This document shows positions 8,375 through 17,461 of a stretch of DNA of 64,000 nucleotides, in pieces. The notes below the pieces were generated by a model. That model was not told where the DNA came from, ran no database searches, and saw only the letters and a list, made by a program, of their open reading frames with translations. Source of the DNA: G965216255 sp965216255. Its GTDB lineage: Bacteria > Bacteroidota > Rhodothermia > Rhodothermales > Bin80. The DNA is taken from the NCBI GenBank assembly GCA_965216255.1, contig OZ244148.1, positions 5,022,001 through 5,086,000 on the forward strand, given 5' to 3'. Each line of letters opens with the position of its first letter. Position 1 is the stretch's first letter. A program made the position numbers and the translations under genes.

Positions 8375-9268
8375 ATGAATCGCAGACACTTTGTAAGTAC
8401 CGTGGCCGCCGGAGCGCTTGGATGTGCGCCTTCCATGGCAGACCGCCCGGCCCGGGCCTTCCAGATGCATTATGCGCCGCATTTCGGCATGTTCAAGCAT
8501 CACGCGGGCGATGATCTGATTGACCAGATTATGTTTGCTGCCGAGCAAGGCTTCACGGCGTGGGAAGACAACGGAATGAAGGGCCGGACAACGGAGACGC
8601 AGGGGCGAATTGCGAGCGCCATGGCACAGCGGGGGATGCAGATGGGTGTATTTGTCGCTCATACGATCCACTGGCGAGAGCCGGGGCTCGCGGGCGGCAG
8701 TGCGGAGACACTGGAGCAGTTTCTGCGGGAGATTGAGGAATCGGTTGAGGTGGCCAAGCGGGTTAACGCAACATGGATGACTGTCGTCCCGGGACACGTG
8801 GATCTTAGACTTGATATGGGCTACCAGACCGCCCATGTGGTCGAGGCGCTCAGGCGTGCAAGTGACATACTGGAGCCTCACGGCCTGGTCATGGTGCTGG
8901 AGCCGCTCAACCCCCGGGACCACCCGGGCTTGTTTCTCAAGAAGATCCCGCAGGCCTACGAAATATGCATGGCAGTAGGCAGCCCGGCATGCAAAATTCT
9001 GGATGATCTATACCATCAGCAGATCACGGAAGGAAATCTCATCCCGAACATGGATGCGGCCTGGGACGAAATCGCCTATTTCCAGATCGGAGACAATCCG
9101 GGGCGGAAGGAGCCGACGACCGGAGAGATCAACTACCGGAACGTATTCAGGCACATCAGTAGCAAGGGCTTTACCGGTGTTCTGGGCATGGAGCACGGCA
9201 ACATGATGCCGGGCAGGGAGGGAGAGGAGGCGCTGATTGCCGCCTATCGCGAGGTGGACGGCTTCTAG
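8375..9268 (+). CDS. Tat-exported hydroxypyruvate-isomerase-like TIM barrel
   Basis: 297 residues. ATG 8375 gives the Tat-type start MNRRHFVSTVAAGALG; the frame upstream to 8246 is only a shadow of the preceding gene. Barrel residues: Glu in MVLEPLNPRD, LDDLYHQQITEGN, GDNPGRKEPTTGEINY and Glu/His in LGMEHGNMMPG. It is closely related to 7483-8346 and probably arose by tandem duplication. It is the last gene of the plus-strand run, and its stop overlaps the stop of the convergent minus-strand gene by 4 bases. Confidence 0.9.
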   Translation: MNRRHFVSTVAAGALGCAPSMADRPARAFQMHYAPHFGMFKHHAGDDLIDQIMFAAEQGFTAWEDNGMKGRTTETQGRIASAMAQRGMQMGVFVAHTIHWREPGLAGGSAETLEQFLREIEESVEVAKRVNATWMTVVPGHVDLRLDMGYQTAHVVEALRRASDILEPHGLVMVLEPLNPRDHPGLFLKKIPQAYEICMAVGSPACKILDDLYHQQITEGNLIPNMDAAWDEIAYFQIGDNPGRKEPTTGEINYRNVFRHISSKGFTGVLGMEHGNMMPGREGEEALIAAYREVDGF

Positions 9269-10122
9269 TTTTTGGGCAGCATCGCGCTGCCGAATGCCTC
9301 GCCGCTGCGCAGGATGTGGCAACGCTGGCCGAGCCGAACGGCCTCGGCAGCAAAGGCGTCAGGCGAAGCCGTATTGAATGCGAACATGTCGAAGTGACAG
9401 GGGATAACAACGCGCGCGCCCATGGCATGGGCAAGCGAGGCGGCCTGGACGCCATTCAGGTTGCCGGCCACACGGCGGGCTTCCTCGCGGCCATTGATTG
9501 GCAGGAGTGCGATGTCAATGGCATGTTGTCGCAGGCGCTCTGCCATGCCGTCGTAAAGCAGCGTATCGCCACTGTGGTACAGCCTCCAAGGCCCGAATCG
9601 TACTACGTAGCCGAGAAAGTGGTGGCGTCCCTCGGAGTCCCTGGAAAGCGTTTCGTGTGCGGCGGGAATTCCTGTAAAGCTAAGTCCTGCGCACCGCACG
9701 GAAGTACCGTCTGTTAGTCCGATAGGCCAGTCGGGATTGCACCGCAACCGCGCGGCGACAAAATCCCGATTAGCCTCCGGAATAATAAGGCGCATCGCGG
9801 GATTGGCGCGTATCAGCGCCCCGAGCGTGACACCGTCGAGGTGATCCGTATGGTTGTGGCTTGAGGTTACGACGTCGACGAAATCCAGCTTCTCTGGAGC
9901 CACCACTCTTGTCGTCAGGCGTTCATGCGGCTTGTCCGTGGCGCTGTACTTCTCTGTGAGTGAATCCGAAAGGTACGGATCCAGGAGCAGGTGCCGGCCA
10001 TTCCATTGGAGAAGAAAGCCGCTCTGCCCCAGCCACCACAGCCGGAATGCGTCCGGGGCGGCGTCGACACGCGCGCGCACGTCTCGCAGGAAGGCGGCGT
10101 CCTTGGCGTAGGGCTCTATCAT
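9265..10122 (-). CDS. Metallo-beta-lactamase-fold hydrolase (UlaG-like)
   Basis: 285 residues with no export signal. The zinc-site motif HNHTDHLD lies at residues 89-96, preceded by the WWLGQSGFLLQW and LLLDPYLSD strands typical of L-ascorbate-6-phosphate lactonase (UlaG)-like hydrolases. Further metal-site segments are IPAAHE, YHSGDTLLYDG and VIPCHFDMFAFN. UlaG-like enzymes open sugar-acid lactones, which fits the sugar context, but lactonase activity is inference. It lies 8 bases downstream of the minus-strand oxidoreductase at 10131-11339, so the two are likely co-transcribed, and it converges on the plus-strand operon with overlapping stops. Confidence 0.9.
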   Translation of the reverse strand: MIEPYAKDAAFLRDVRARVDAAPDAFRLWWLGQSGFLLQWNGRHLLLDPYLSDSLTEKYSATDKPHERLTTRVVAPEKLDFVDVVTSSHNHTDHLDGVTLGALIRANPAMRLIIPEANRDFVAARLRCNPDWPIGLTDGTSVRCAGLSFTGIPAAHETLSRDSEGRHHFLGYVVRFGPWRLYHSGDTLLYDGMAERLRQHAIDIALLPINGREEARRVAGNLNGVQAASLAHAMGARVVIPCHFDMFAFNTASPDAFAAEAVRLGQRCHILRSGEAFGSAMLPKN

Positions 10123-10130
10123 GGTCGCAG

Positions 10131-11339
10131 CTAAGGGTGTGGCCCGAGGCGCTCTTGGATTTTGCCCGTGCGAGGATCCTTGAGAATGAGCTTGACCGAA
10201 CCGTCCGGCATGCGTTCGCGCTTCATGAGCTGGAAGCCGTCCACCATTTCACTTTGCCCGGCGAGCTCTTCCGCGCTGCCGCGCCCCCGCCAGTCGTCAA
10301 TGAGCACGGGCTCCCACCGACGGGACCGTGCAGACTGATAGCAGGCATCAATGACGGCGTTGACGATATAGCCGTCATAGAAGGTTTCCCTGGGCTCATG
10401 GGCAGTTTCCATGGCCGTGAACATGTCAGTAAACATGTCGACATAGCCAAGCTCTACGACTTCGTCGCCGACGGGGAAGAGCCAGCCCGTCTCCTGGTCT
10501 GCCTTTTCGGCAACGTAGCCGGATCCCGCCCCGCTTGTGAACATCTCGAAACCCGTCCGCAGGAAATGGTTTAGCCAAATGGTCCCTTCCGTGCCCGCCA
10601 CTTCGTCACGCAGGTCCATGCCACCCCGGAATGACCAGCTGACTTCAAACTGTCCGATGGACCCGTTTTCGAATCGGACGAGACCTATGCCGTTGTCTTC
10701 CGCCTCGATGGGATGCACGAGCGTATCCGACCAGCACATGACCTCTACGGGGCGAATATCCTTGCCGATAAAGTTGCGCACGATCTCAATGCAGTGGCAG
10801 CCCAAGTCAATAATGGCACCGCCTCCGGCTTTCTCCATATCCCAGAACCAGCTGCTGTGCGGCCCGCTGTGAGTCTCTCGCGACCGGGCCCACAGCACCG
10901 TACCTATGGCGCCGCTTCTTACCGATGCCAGCGCCTTGAGTGTCTTAGGAGTATAGACCAGATCTTCGAGATACCCGGCAAAGATGCCAGACGCTTCCAC
11001 GATGTCCAGGATGCGCTTGGCTTCGGCGCCCGTGCGCGCCAGCGGCTTGGTGCATAGCACTGATTTCCCTGCCTCCGCGCAAAGCCGAACGGCAGGCTCA
11101 TGCAGGTGATTTGGAAGGCCAATCACCACAGTGTCCGTAGCGGGGTTCCTAATGGCGTCCGCCATATTTGTGCTCCAGGCGGGGATGCCCCATTTCTTGG
11201 CGAAGGCCCGGGCCCGTTGTTCGTTTCTCGAATGCACCATGCGAACGCGGTCGCGTCCCCGGTGTCCGTGTAGCGACATGGTATAGAACAGCCCGATCAG
11301 CCCCGTTCCGAGCATGGTGATGTTGTGGGATCGTTCCAT
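10131..11339 (-). CDS. Gfo/Idh/MocA-family oxidoreductase (cytoplasmic)
   Basis: 402 residues, with no Tat signal; the N-terminus goes directly into the Rossmann loop (ITMLGTGLIGLFY). The usual Glu-Lys-Pro signature reads CTKPLART, so the Glu is replaced by Thr. GGGAIIDLGCHCIEIVRNF is the active-site helix with its conserved His. It is the first gene of a two-gene minus-strand unit with the UlaG-like hydrolase, and diverges from the SIS-domain gene across a 112-base gap. It is probably a cytosolic sugar dehydrogenase acting after uptake of the periplasmic pathway product; that placement is inference. Confidence 0.9.
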   Translation of the reverse strand: MERSHNITMLGTGLIGLFYTMSLHGHRGRDRVRMVHSRNEQRARAFAKKWGIPAWSTNMADAIRNPATDTVVIGLPNHLHEPAVRLCAEAGKSVLCTKPLARTGAEAKRILDIVEASGIFAGYLEDLVYTPKTLKALASVRSGAIGTVLWARSRETHSGPHSSWFWDMEKAGGGAIIDLGCHCIEIVRNFIGKDIRPVEVMCWSDTLVHPIEAEDNGIGLVRFENGSIGQFEVSWSFRGGMDLRDEVAGTEGTIWLNHFLRTGFEMFTSGAGSGYVAEKADQETGWLFPVGDEVVELGYVDMFTDMFTAMETAHEPRETFYDGYIVNAVIDACYQSARSRRWEPVLIDDWRGRGSAEELAGQSEMVDGFQLMKRERMPDGSVKLILKDPRTGKIQERLGPHP

Positions 11340-11451
11340 GTGTGCAGGCGTTGTTTGGCGCTAATTTCGTTGTTGGGGGAGCGCCTTTCAAGCGCAATAG
11401 TAAAGTGCCCCCTGGCAATGGTCGCTCTTCTTAAGTAACCGCTGCTGCCCC
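11340..11451. promoter_or_regulatory. Divergent intergenic region
   Basis: A 112-base AT-richer gap between the divergent oxidoreductase (minus) and SIS-domain (plus) genes must hold both promoters. No clear operator palindrome or textbook -35/-10 pair could be assigned with confidence. Confidence 0.4.
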
Positions 11452-12228
11452 ATGAATGCCGCACATGAATACCTGGATGCTGCCCAGGCCATTCTGACCA
11501 GAATTCGAGATACGCAGTCTGGACCACTGGAGGAAGCGGCCAATATATGCACGGACACGATAGCCAATGGCGGGCTCGTGCATCTTTTCGGATCTGGCCA
11601 TTCTCGCATGGCTGTGGAAGAAATGTTTCCGCGCTACGGCAGTTTCCCGGGCTTTCATCCTATTGTAGAACTCTCTCTTACGTATCACAACACGGTAGTT
11701 GGATCCAACGGACAGCGTCAGGCCATTTTCCTGGAGCGCGTAGAGGGACTGGGCAAGACCATTCTGAGAAACTTCGTTCTTCGGCATCCGGACAGTTTCA
11801 TGGTCTTTTCCAATAGCGGAGTGAACGAAGTGGTGGTCGAAGTGGCTTTGGAAGCAAATCGGCTGCACCTGCCTGTGATCGCCGTGGTTTCCGTTGACCA
11901 CTGCTCAGCCTCAGAGGCCCGCCATAGCAGCGGAAAGCGGCTAATAGACATTGCGGATATAGTGCTCGACAATGGAACGCCCGCGGGCGATGCGCTTGTT
12001 TCGATTGAAGGCCACCCCGATCTTGTCGGCCCGGGTTCCACAATCGGTGCTGCCGCGCTGGTTAACGCGCTTAAGTGTCTCACGGCTGAAAAGCTGACCC
12101 GCTGCGGAAAGCCACCGCTTGTACTCACGAGCAGCTACCATATTGGCAGCGCCGCAAGTGCTGCGCGCTTTGATGTTTGCTTTGACGACTACCGGGACCG
12201 TGTGCGAAGGGCTTACGGCGCGGGCTGA
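11452..12228 (+). CDS. SIS-domain sugar isomerase-like protein (UPF0309 type)
   Basis: 258 residues. The SIS phosphosugar-binding signature is VHLFGSGHSRMAVEEMF (about residues 43-59), followed by FVLRHPDSFMVFSNSGVNEVV, giving the second phosphate-binding Ser cluster, and ASEARHSSGKRL. This layout matches the UPF0309/sugar-isomerase-domain family that binds phosphorylated (amino)sugars. The start is ATG 11452; no strong ribosome site is visible. It is cytoplasmic and diverges from 10131-11339. It likely serves the same carbohydrate pathway, and the substrate is unknown. Confidence 0.88.
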   Translation: MNAAHEYLDAAQAILTRIRDTQSGPLEEAANICTDTIANGGLVHLFGSGHSRMAVEEMFPRYGSFPGFHPIVELSLTYHNTVVGSNGQRQAIFLERVEGLGKTILRNFVLRHPDSFMVFSNSGVNEVVVEVALEANRLHLPVIAVVSVDHCSASEARHSSGKRLIDIADIVLDNGTPAGDALVSIEGHPDLVGPGSTIGAAALVNALKCLTAEKLTRCGKPPLVLTSSYHIGSAASAARFDVCFDDYRDRVRRAYGAG

Positions 12229-12666
12229 TTGCGGCCGTCAGCAGCGCCCCGTACGGCTTAGATCATTATGCTGCTCAGGTGCTGGCCCAGGCCAGTGCAA
12301 AAGCCGTTCGGGCGCAGTGCAGGTGTGGATTCTTCGCCCAAGCAATCATTCCCACGTACGTTACCAGATCCGGATCAGTCGGTAACAGCGCATCTGTTTC
12401 CACTGGGAATACGGCAATTCTCACGGCGCGGGATTCGGGGACCGACCAAGCAGGAGGGAAGCCCAAGCGTGAGAAGAATGCACTGTGCGCGGTAGATTGG
12501 GGGTATGCATCCGGTGAACCCCATCTTGTGAGGTGGCGTCGGTGTCGGGATCTTGTGTTTGAACAATTCACGACGATTCCATGGGCAAGACGAGATGGCA
12601 CGTCCGGGGAAATTCACGGTCCGTACTGAATACGACGGTGCCTTTTGCAACCCGGAGCAGCTTGCC
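12229..12666. other. Intergenic stretch, no gene recognised
   Basis: About 440 bases between the SIS gene and the IS66 remnant. Open frames on both strands show no recognisable family. The boundary with the mobile-element block lies somewhere here, but no inverted repeat could be fixed. Confidence 0.5.
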
Positions 12667-13690
12667 TTATTGCTGCAGGGCAGTCGCCGATGCTAGAGCT
12701 TGCTGCGCCTCTTGCCAGCGATGGGGCAAGAGTTCTGCCACGCGCTTGGCAGGATGAGTCGGAATGCGCTCCAGCAGGTCGGCAAGCCAGGCCTGGGGAT
12801 TTACTCCGTGCAGCTTGCACGTGCCGAGAAGAGAAATAGACCACCGCTGCCCGCTGGGCTGCCGCATGCGAACCCGCAAACAGGTAGTTCTTGCGTCCCA
12901 CGGCAAGCGGGTGTATCGCATTCTCGACCAAATTGTTATCCCGTGGTTTTCGCACGCGCGTCGGCAAAATTACCACATCATAATGCTCGGCCAACTCCTG
13001 GAAGGTCAGGTTCGTCTCAGGATCATAGCGGTGCGCCTTCTTGACAGCCGACATCAGGTTGTCGGGTACTACCGCCTGAGCCGCGGCGCCGAAGAATTCG
13101 AACGCACGCCGGTGCGACCCTATCCAGTTGCTCAGCTTCTGGTTCTGCGTGGCTTCCACGTACGTATAGCTGGAGTAGCCCAGGACGGCCACAAAGATCT
13201 GGGCCTTCGATACTTCGCCTGTACGTGGATCCACGATGGGGACGGTCTCACCAGAGTAGTCGACGTAGAGCTTCTCGCCGGCCTTGTGTTCGATGTGCAT
13301 GCGCACATTCGTACGTTGGCGCCAGGCATGATAGAGCTTGCAGAACCTGCTATATCCATAACCCTCTGGATAATGGCCCCGGTACTTCTGCCACACCAGC
13401 CGAAGGGTTATCCCCTTCGGCGCCAGTTGCCGCTTAACGTGCTCCCAATTGGGCACCGGGCGCGTCGGCGGCGCTAGCTCCGCAAAAAGCCGCTGCTCCA
13501 GCTCCAGATCGGTGAGCTCTTCCGGCAGCGGCCAGCTTAAGTCTGCTTGCTTTGCACGGATGATGTACCCGCTAACGATGCCAACGGCAATACCCAGACT
13601 GCGCGCTATACGGCGCTTGCTGTATTGCTCCCGGTAGTGCAGGCGAAGGACGTCTCTGATTTTGCGCATGGAGGTTCGCTTGGTGGGCAT
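12667..13690 (-). pseudogene. Chimeric transposase: IS21 IstA N-terminal part fused to IS66 C-terminal part
   Basis: From ATG 13690 the frame reads an IS21-family IstA: a helix-turn-helix region (RRIARSLGIAVGIVSGYI), LVWQKYRGHYPEGYGYSRF, a KLYVDYSGETVP catalytic strand and VVPDNLMSAVKKAH. After RVRKPRD (near 12945) it switches, in frame, to the C-terminal part of an IS66 transposase: NNLVENAI, GRKNYLFAGSHAA, AQRAAVVY. At about 12838 one extra T shifts the frame. The remaining IS66 part (SLLGTCKLHGVNPQAW, IPTHPAKRVAELLPHRWQ) continues in another frame to a stop at 12667. The product cannot be functional, since IstA lacks its C-terminus and IS66 its N-terminus. Confidence 0.85.
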
Positions 13691-13807
13691 CGGTCTCTCG
13701 GAAAGTGAAAGAGAGCAACGAAAGCCCTGAGTGATATCCAGCACCACGCAGACGGCCCAAATTCGGGTTTCTTCCACCGCTACGGCTGGCCTATAGTACC
13801 CGAGAAA

Positions 13808-13875
13808 GTGTTCACGATCGATCGGATTGGGTGTTCAGCTTCGATCGGAATACCCGTTCAACATTCCGTCGGAAT
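13808..13875. repeat. Three ~21-bp direct repeats at the IS21 end
   Basis: Three imperfect copies spaced 23 bases apart: GTGTTCACGATCGATCGGAT at 13808, GTGTTCAGCTTCGATCGGAA at 13831 and CCGTTCAACATTCCGTCGGA at 13854. They lie just upstream of istA, where IS21-family elements carry multiple transposase-binding terminal repeats. The element end is probably near 13880, where the minus strand begins with TG, the usual IS21 terminal dinucleotide. Confidence 0.65.
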
Positions 13876-13882
13876 ATCCATC

Positions 13883-14218
13883 GGCTCCCTGGAGGACGCC
13901 CGCAACTGGGCGCAGCATCTCTTCCAGTGGTACAACAACGAGTTCTACCACACAGGCATCGCGCTGATGCACCCGTCGACGCTCCATTACGGCAAGATGC
14001 GCGAGGTGTGGCAGGCACGGCAGCACGTAATGCAGGAGGCCTATGCTCAAGAACCGGAGCGATTCATTCGAGGCGCCCCCAAGGTAGCCATGCCACCGCG
14101 GAAGGTATGGATCAACAAGCCGGACGATCCTCAGGCTGCGGAGAAGCTCGTTGGCGAAAGGTCCGGCCGGCAATCCCGCAACTTCGTACTCAAACGCGAC
14201 CAGTACCAGGCAGTATGA
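13883..14218 (+). pseudogene. IS3-family transposase, C-terminal remnant
   Basis: About 111 residues starting abruptly at GSLEDARNWAQHLFQWYN and continuing through FYHTGIALMHPSTLHYG, VWQARQHVMQEAY and PERFIRGAPKVAMPP to a stop at 14216-14218. This is the end of the DDE integrase core plus tail of an IS3-type transposase. The beginning is missing exactly where the IS21 end (about 13880) abuts it, so the IS21-derived element inserted in or next to this gene and the rest was lost. Confidence 0.8.
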
Positions 14219-14261
14219 ACTCCGCCCGCTACACTAAATTAGAGACGAATCTGTCTCATTA

Positions 14262-14483
14262 TTATTGGCACATACCGGTATACAACTCTTCTGCAGCACC
14301 CACTTCCTGGTGCCCATAGGCCACTACGATCTGGTTGACCTCATCCAACAGCTCCGGTGTCAGCTTCGAAACATTGTCGATGATGGTCTGCCTATGGAAG
14401 ATGACACGATCACCCATCTGGTCATCCAACCCCAGCATCTGGCCCATCTTTACCATTTGGCGGCTGAATTTGAAGGTCGGCAA
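14262..14483 (-). pseudogene. ISNCY-family transposase, internal fragment
   Basis: A 73-codon frame containing RQMVKMGQMLGLDD, HRQTIIDNVSKLTPELLDE and VNQIVVAYGHQEVG, a region from roughly the first third of ISNCY-type transposases. It stops right after GHQEVG, where full-length members continue with AGKK. Both ends are truncated. The same region of a second copy, on the other strand, begins at 18870, where a group II intron ends. Confidence 0.7.
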
Positions 14484-14676
14484 TAATCGCAGCTAATTAT
14501 TTTGAGGGCTTTTTAGGGATACGACCCCACTTTAGGCCCTGTTTTACCGGAATTTCTGGTGCTTGGCCCCACCAGCGTACCATTTTTGAGATTCATAGAA
14601 GCTGGAATACGAATGTTGTGCCATAAAGTGTTGATGACTATTGCGAACAACGGTTCCCAGCCCTATCTTCCCCCCT

Positions 14677-15706
14677 ATGTATATCCGACGATCGCTTACC
14701 CATACCACCGACAACGCTACACGCTACTATTCCTTTCGGCTCTGCCACGGCGAACGCATAGGGGGCAAGGTCCGGCAGAAGACCCTGCTCAATCTCGGTG
14801 CCCACTTCCGCATCGACAAACGCTACTGGCGTGCGCTCTGCAGCCGGATTGAGGCACTGCTCAAGGGCCAGCTCGAACTCGTACCCATGGGCGTTCCTGC
14901 CGTCGTGGAAGAGGAGGCCCACCGCATTGCAGAACTTTTGAGCGCGCGCAAGGCGGTAGCCGTGACCGAGGACAAGGGCGAGACGCCGCCGCGCGAATGG
15001 CACCATGTGGATGTCCACTCGCTCAAGACGGTCCGGCCCCGTACGGTGGGCGTAGAACATGTGGGGCTCTGGGCCATGGAGCAGTTGGGCATGGATGAGC
15101 TCTTCGAGAAGCTTGGCATCACGCGAGGCCTCCGGCATGCGGCCACGGGCTCCATCATAGGCCGTCTGGCCGAGCCGGCCAGCGAACATGCCACGAAGCG
15201 TTGGCTGGCCTCTGCCAGTGGCCTGGACGAGTTTCTGGGCTGCAACTTCGAGAAGATGGCCGACATGCAGCTGTACCGGGCCAGCGACATGCTGCACAAA
15301 CACCGCAAGGCCATAGAGGACCACCTCTTTGCACGGGCGCTGGACCTGTTTGATCTGGAGCCCACGATCGCGCTCTATGATCTGAAGGGCAGCTTCCTGG
15401 AAGGCAGTGGCAAGAGCATCGACAAGGCCAAGTACGGACGCTCGAAGGAGCGTCGCAGTGACTGCGTGCTGCTCACGCTGGCTCTTGTAACGCGCGGCAG
15501 CGGGTTCGTGCGTCGTAGCCAAGTCTTCAAGGGCAACGTAAACGAAGCGTCCACGCTCAAGGAGATGCTGGAGTCCCTGGAGACGCCCAAGAACGCACGT
15601 GTGGTGATGGATCGGGGCATTGCCACACAGGACCGCATAGACTGGCTGCGAGAGGAGGGCTACCGCTACATCGTGGTATCAAGAGAGCGCAGGAAGCATT
15701 TTGATG
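14677..15706 (+). CDS. IS1634-family transposase, 5' exon
   Basis: ATG 14677 starts MYIRRSLTHTTDNATRYYSF and continues as a normal IS1634-family transposase N-terminal and central part: RQKTLLNLG, HHVDVHSLKTVRPRTVG, IALYDLKGSFLEG (first catalytic Asp region), YGRSKERRSDC, and VVMDRGIATQDRIDWL (second catalytic Asp). The coding match ends after SRERRKHFD at 15706, where a GTGCG group II intron 5' end follows. Read straight through, the frame stops at 15720. The second half is at 16376-17160, and joining the two parts keeps the reading frame. Whether splicing happens is unknown. Confidence 0.85.
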
Positions 15707-16375
15707 GTGCGCCAGGCTAACTGGCCAAGTACAGGAGGTGTAAGTCCTCTGTGGTAAAGGATATAACCAATCCATATCTCTCCCCAAGCCGTGCGGTCGT
15801 TCTCGTGAGGGAACGGGCGAAGCGTCGGCAGGGGTGCATATGGGCGGGGCTAATGAGCGCCGAAAGGGCTATCATTCGGAGTGCCGAGGTCCTCATCGAG
15901 GCTGAAGGCAACACTGATTGGACCGCTATGGTGAGGTTCAAGAGGGCTCCGCGGCGTCTAAGAACCCATGCACGTATGTACGTACAATGTCGGGACCTGG
16001 GAGGCCTCCTCGCTGCCCAGCGCTTAGGGCGGGGCCGCCAAAGCCAAGGCAGTTGCCGAGCGGAGGATGAACGGCGAGGAGGAGTCAGATGCGATGATAG
16101 TAGCGATGAAGCCGGCGAACAAAGCGCGGGGGACCGTGTGGCGGAGTTGGTGGAGCGAAGCGTCGCACCCGAGGGGAAATCGGAAAATCCAACACACACC
16201 GGACGCAGAGCCGGACTTCGTGTGTCACACGGATGGATTGGTTACGGCTATGGGTTGGTTAGCCGACCCATTAACGTCATGCGCGGCGGCGCGACCTGAG
16301 GGAGGAGCCGGATGCCTTAGCGGGCACGTCCGGATCTGTGCGGGGGCCCCGGGGAAACCCGGGGCCTACCGCGAT
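15707..16375 (+). ncRNA. ORF-less group II intron interrupting the IS1634 transposase gene
   Basis: 669 bases beginning GTGCGCC, the canonical 5' GUGYG, and ending CCTACCGCGAT, an AY 3' end with the domain VI branch-point context. Domain V is recognisable at 16305-16336, from GAGCCGGATGCC to GTCCGGATC. Its catalytic-triad partner reads GGATC instead of the usual GGTTC, and its terminal loop is not a clear GNRA, so ribozyme activity may be weakened. Domain VI is a GC-rich hairpin at about 16341-16367. There is no reverse-transcriptase ORF inside, so mobility or splicing would need a protein from elsewhere. Removing exactly this interval joins HFD to EQQAEALQ in frame. Confidence 0.8.
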
Positions 16376-17160
16376 AGCAGCAGGCCGAGGCTCTTCAGAC
16401 GGCCTCGGGCAGTGACGTAGAGGTGTACCGGGAGGAGGCAGACGACGAGGTACGGCTCTGTTGCCGATCCCGGTCCCGCATGGCGATGGAAGAGGCCAAG
16501 GTGAAGCAGAAAGCGGAAAGATTCGAGGAGGCCCTCGGCAAGCTTTCCGAGGGGCTTGCCCTGCCGAAGACGCAAAAGCGCATCGACCTCATAAGGGAAC
16601 GTATCGGCCGATTGAAGCAGAGCTTCAGCGGCATCGGACAGCATTACGAGATAGAAGTGGAGACGGATGAGGACGGCAAGCGGGCCCAGTCTATCACGTG
16701 GACAAAGACGCCGAAAGCGGGCACGATAATGACCGATCCGGGCGTCTATTGCCTGCGCAGCAACGAGATGGAGTTCACCGCGGAAGAGCTCTGGCGCACG
16801 TATGTGATGCTGACCGATCTGGAAGCGGTGTTTCGGTCCCTGAAGTCGGAACTCGGACTACGACCGATCTATCATTCCACAGGCCGGCGCGCGGAGGGCC
16901 ATCTATTCATCACGGTCCTGGCTTACCAGTTGGTGCAGGTGATTCGCACGCGTCTGCGCCAGAAAGGACTACGCTTCAGCTGGACGACACTCAGGAGGAT
17001 CCTTCGTCGTCAGGTTCGCACGACCAGCATCTTCGAGCGTAAGGACGCACGCACACTCCATGTCCGCACCAGCTCGCAGCCGGATATGGAACTAAGGGCC
17101 ATTTACGATGCCTTGTGCATCGATCCACTGCCCTTGGCCATGCAAAAGACGATCATATGA
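16376..17160 (+). CDS. IS1634-family transposase, 3' exon
   Basis: The frame after the intron reads QQAEALQTASGSDVEVY, RMAMEEAKVKQKAERFEEAL, RIGRLKQSF, GVYCLRSNE and WRTYVMLTDLEAVFRSLKSE, which includes the catalytic Glu region, and RRAEGHLFITVLAYQL. All of this is typical of the C-terminal half of IS1634-family transposases. Without splicing, the only usable start would be the GTG at 16423, giving a 245-residue fragment lacking two catalytic Asp residues. The stop is at 17158-17160. The element's inverted repeats could not be fixed. Confidence 0.85.
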
Positions 17161-17427
17161 CCTAAGGCATAAAACCTCACTTGGTGGCCATTTGTTGTGC
17201 CAGAACAATTTTCAAGTCTCTACTTTACAACCTGTTATGAAGCACAATGGTAAACTTGGCTAAGGGAGACTCGCAAGCGGAGAACCCGCGAGCGATTGAG
17301 TACCAATGCGCTCCACGGGGGCGGATCGGCTCGTAGTAGTGAAGAAGGTTCTGTAATGGAACTGGAGCGAAGGGGCCGACTCGGTCGGTGGAAGGAGCGG
17401 GGCAACCGCAAGGCGGGAGGACTGAGG
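17161..17427 (+). mobile_element. Probable group II intron internal fragment
   Basis: Non-coding sequence between the IS1634 gene and the IS3 end. The part from about 17250 resembles the stretch ahead of the reverse-transcriptase ORF in bacterial group II introns, for example AGGGAGACTCGCAAGCGGAG, GAGTACCAATGCG, CTCGTAGTAGTGAAGAAGG and TGGAGCGAAGGGGCC. It is cut at 17428 by the IS3 left end. With 18729-18869 it probably belongs to one intron whose 5' end was lost at the IS1634 side. The assignment rests on remembered sequence style and is tentative. Confidence 0.5.
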
Positions 17428-17461
17428 TGTACCCCAATCGTTGGACAGGATTTCGCTTGAC

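Noticed and set aside
15751..16299. 182-codon plus-strand ORF inside the first group II intron
   Set aside because: It has no reverse-transcriptase or maturase motifs; the interval is explained by structured intron RNA.
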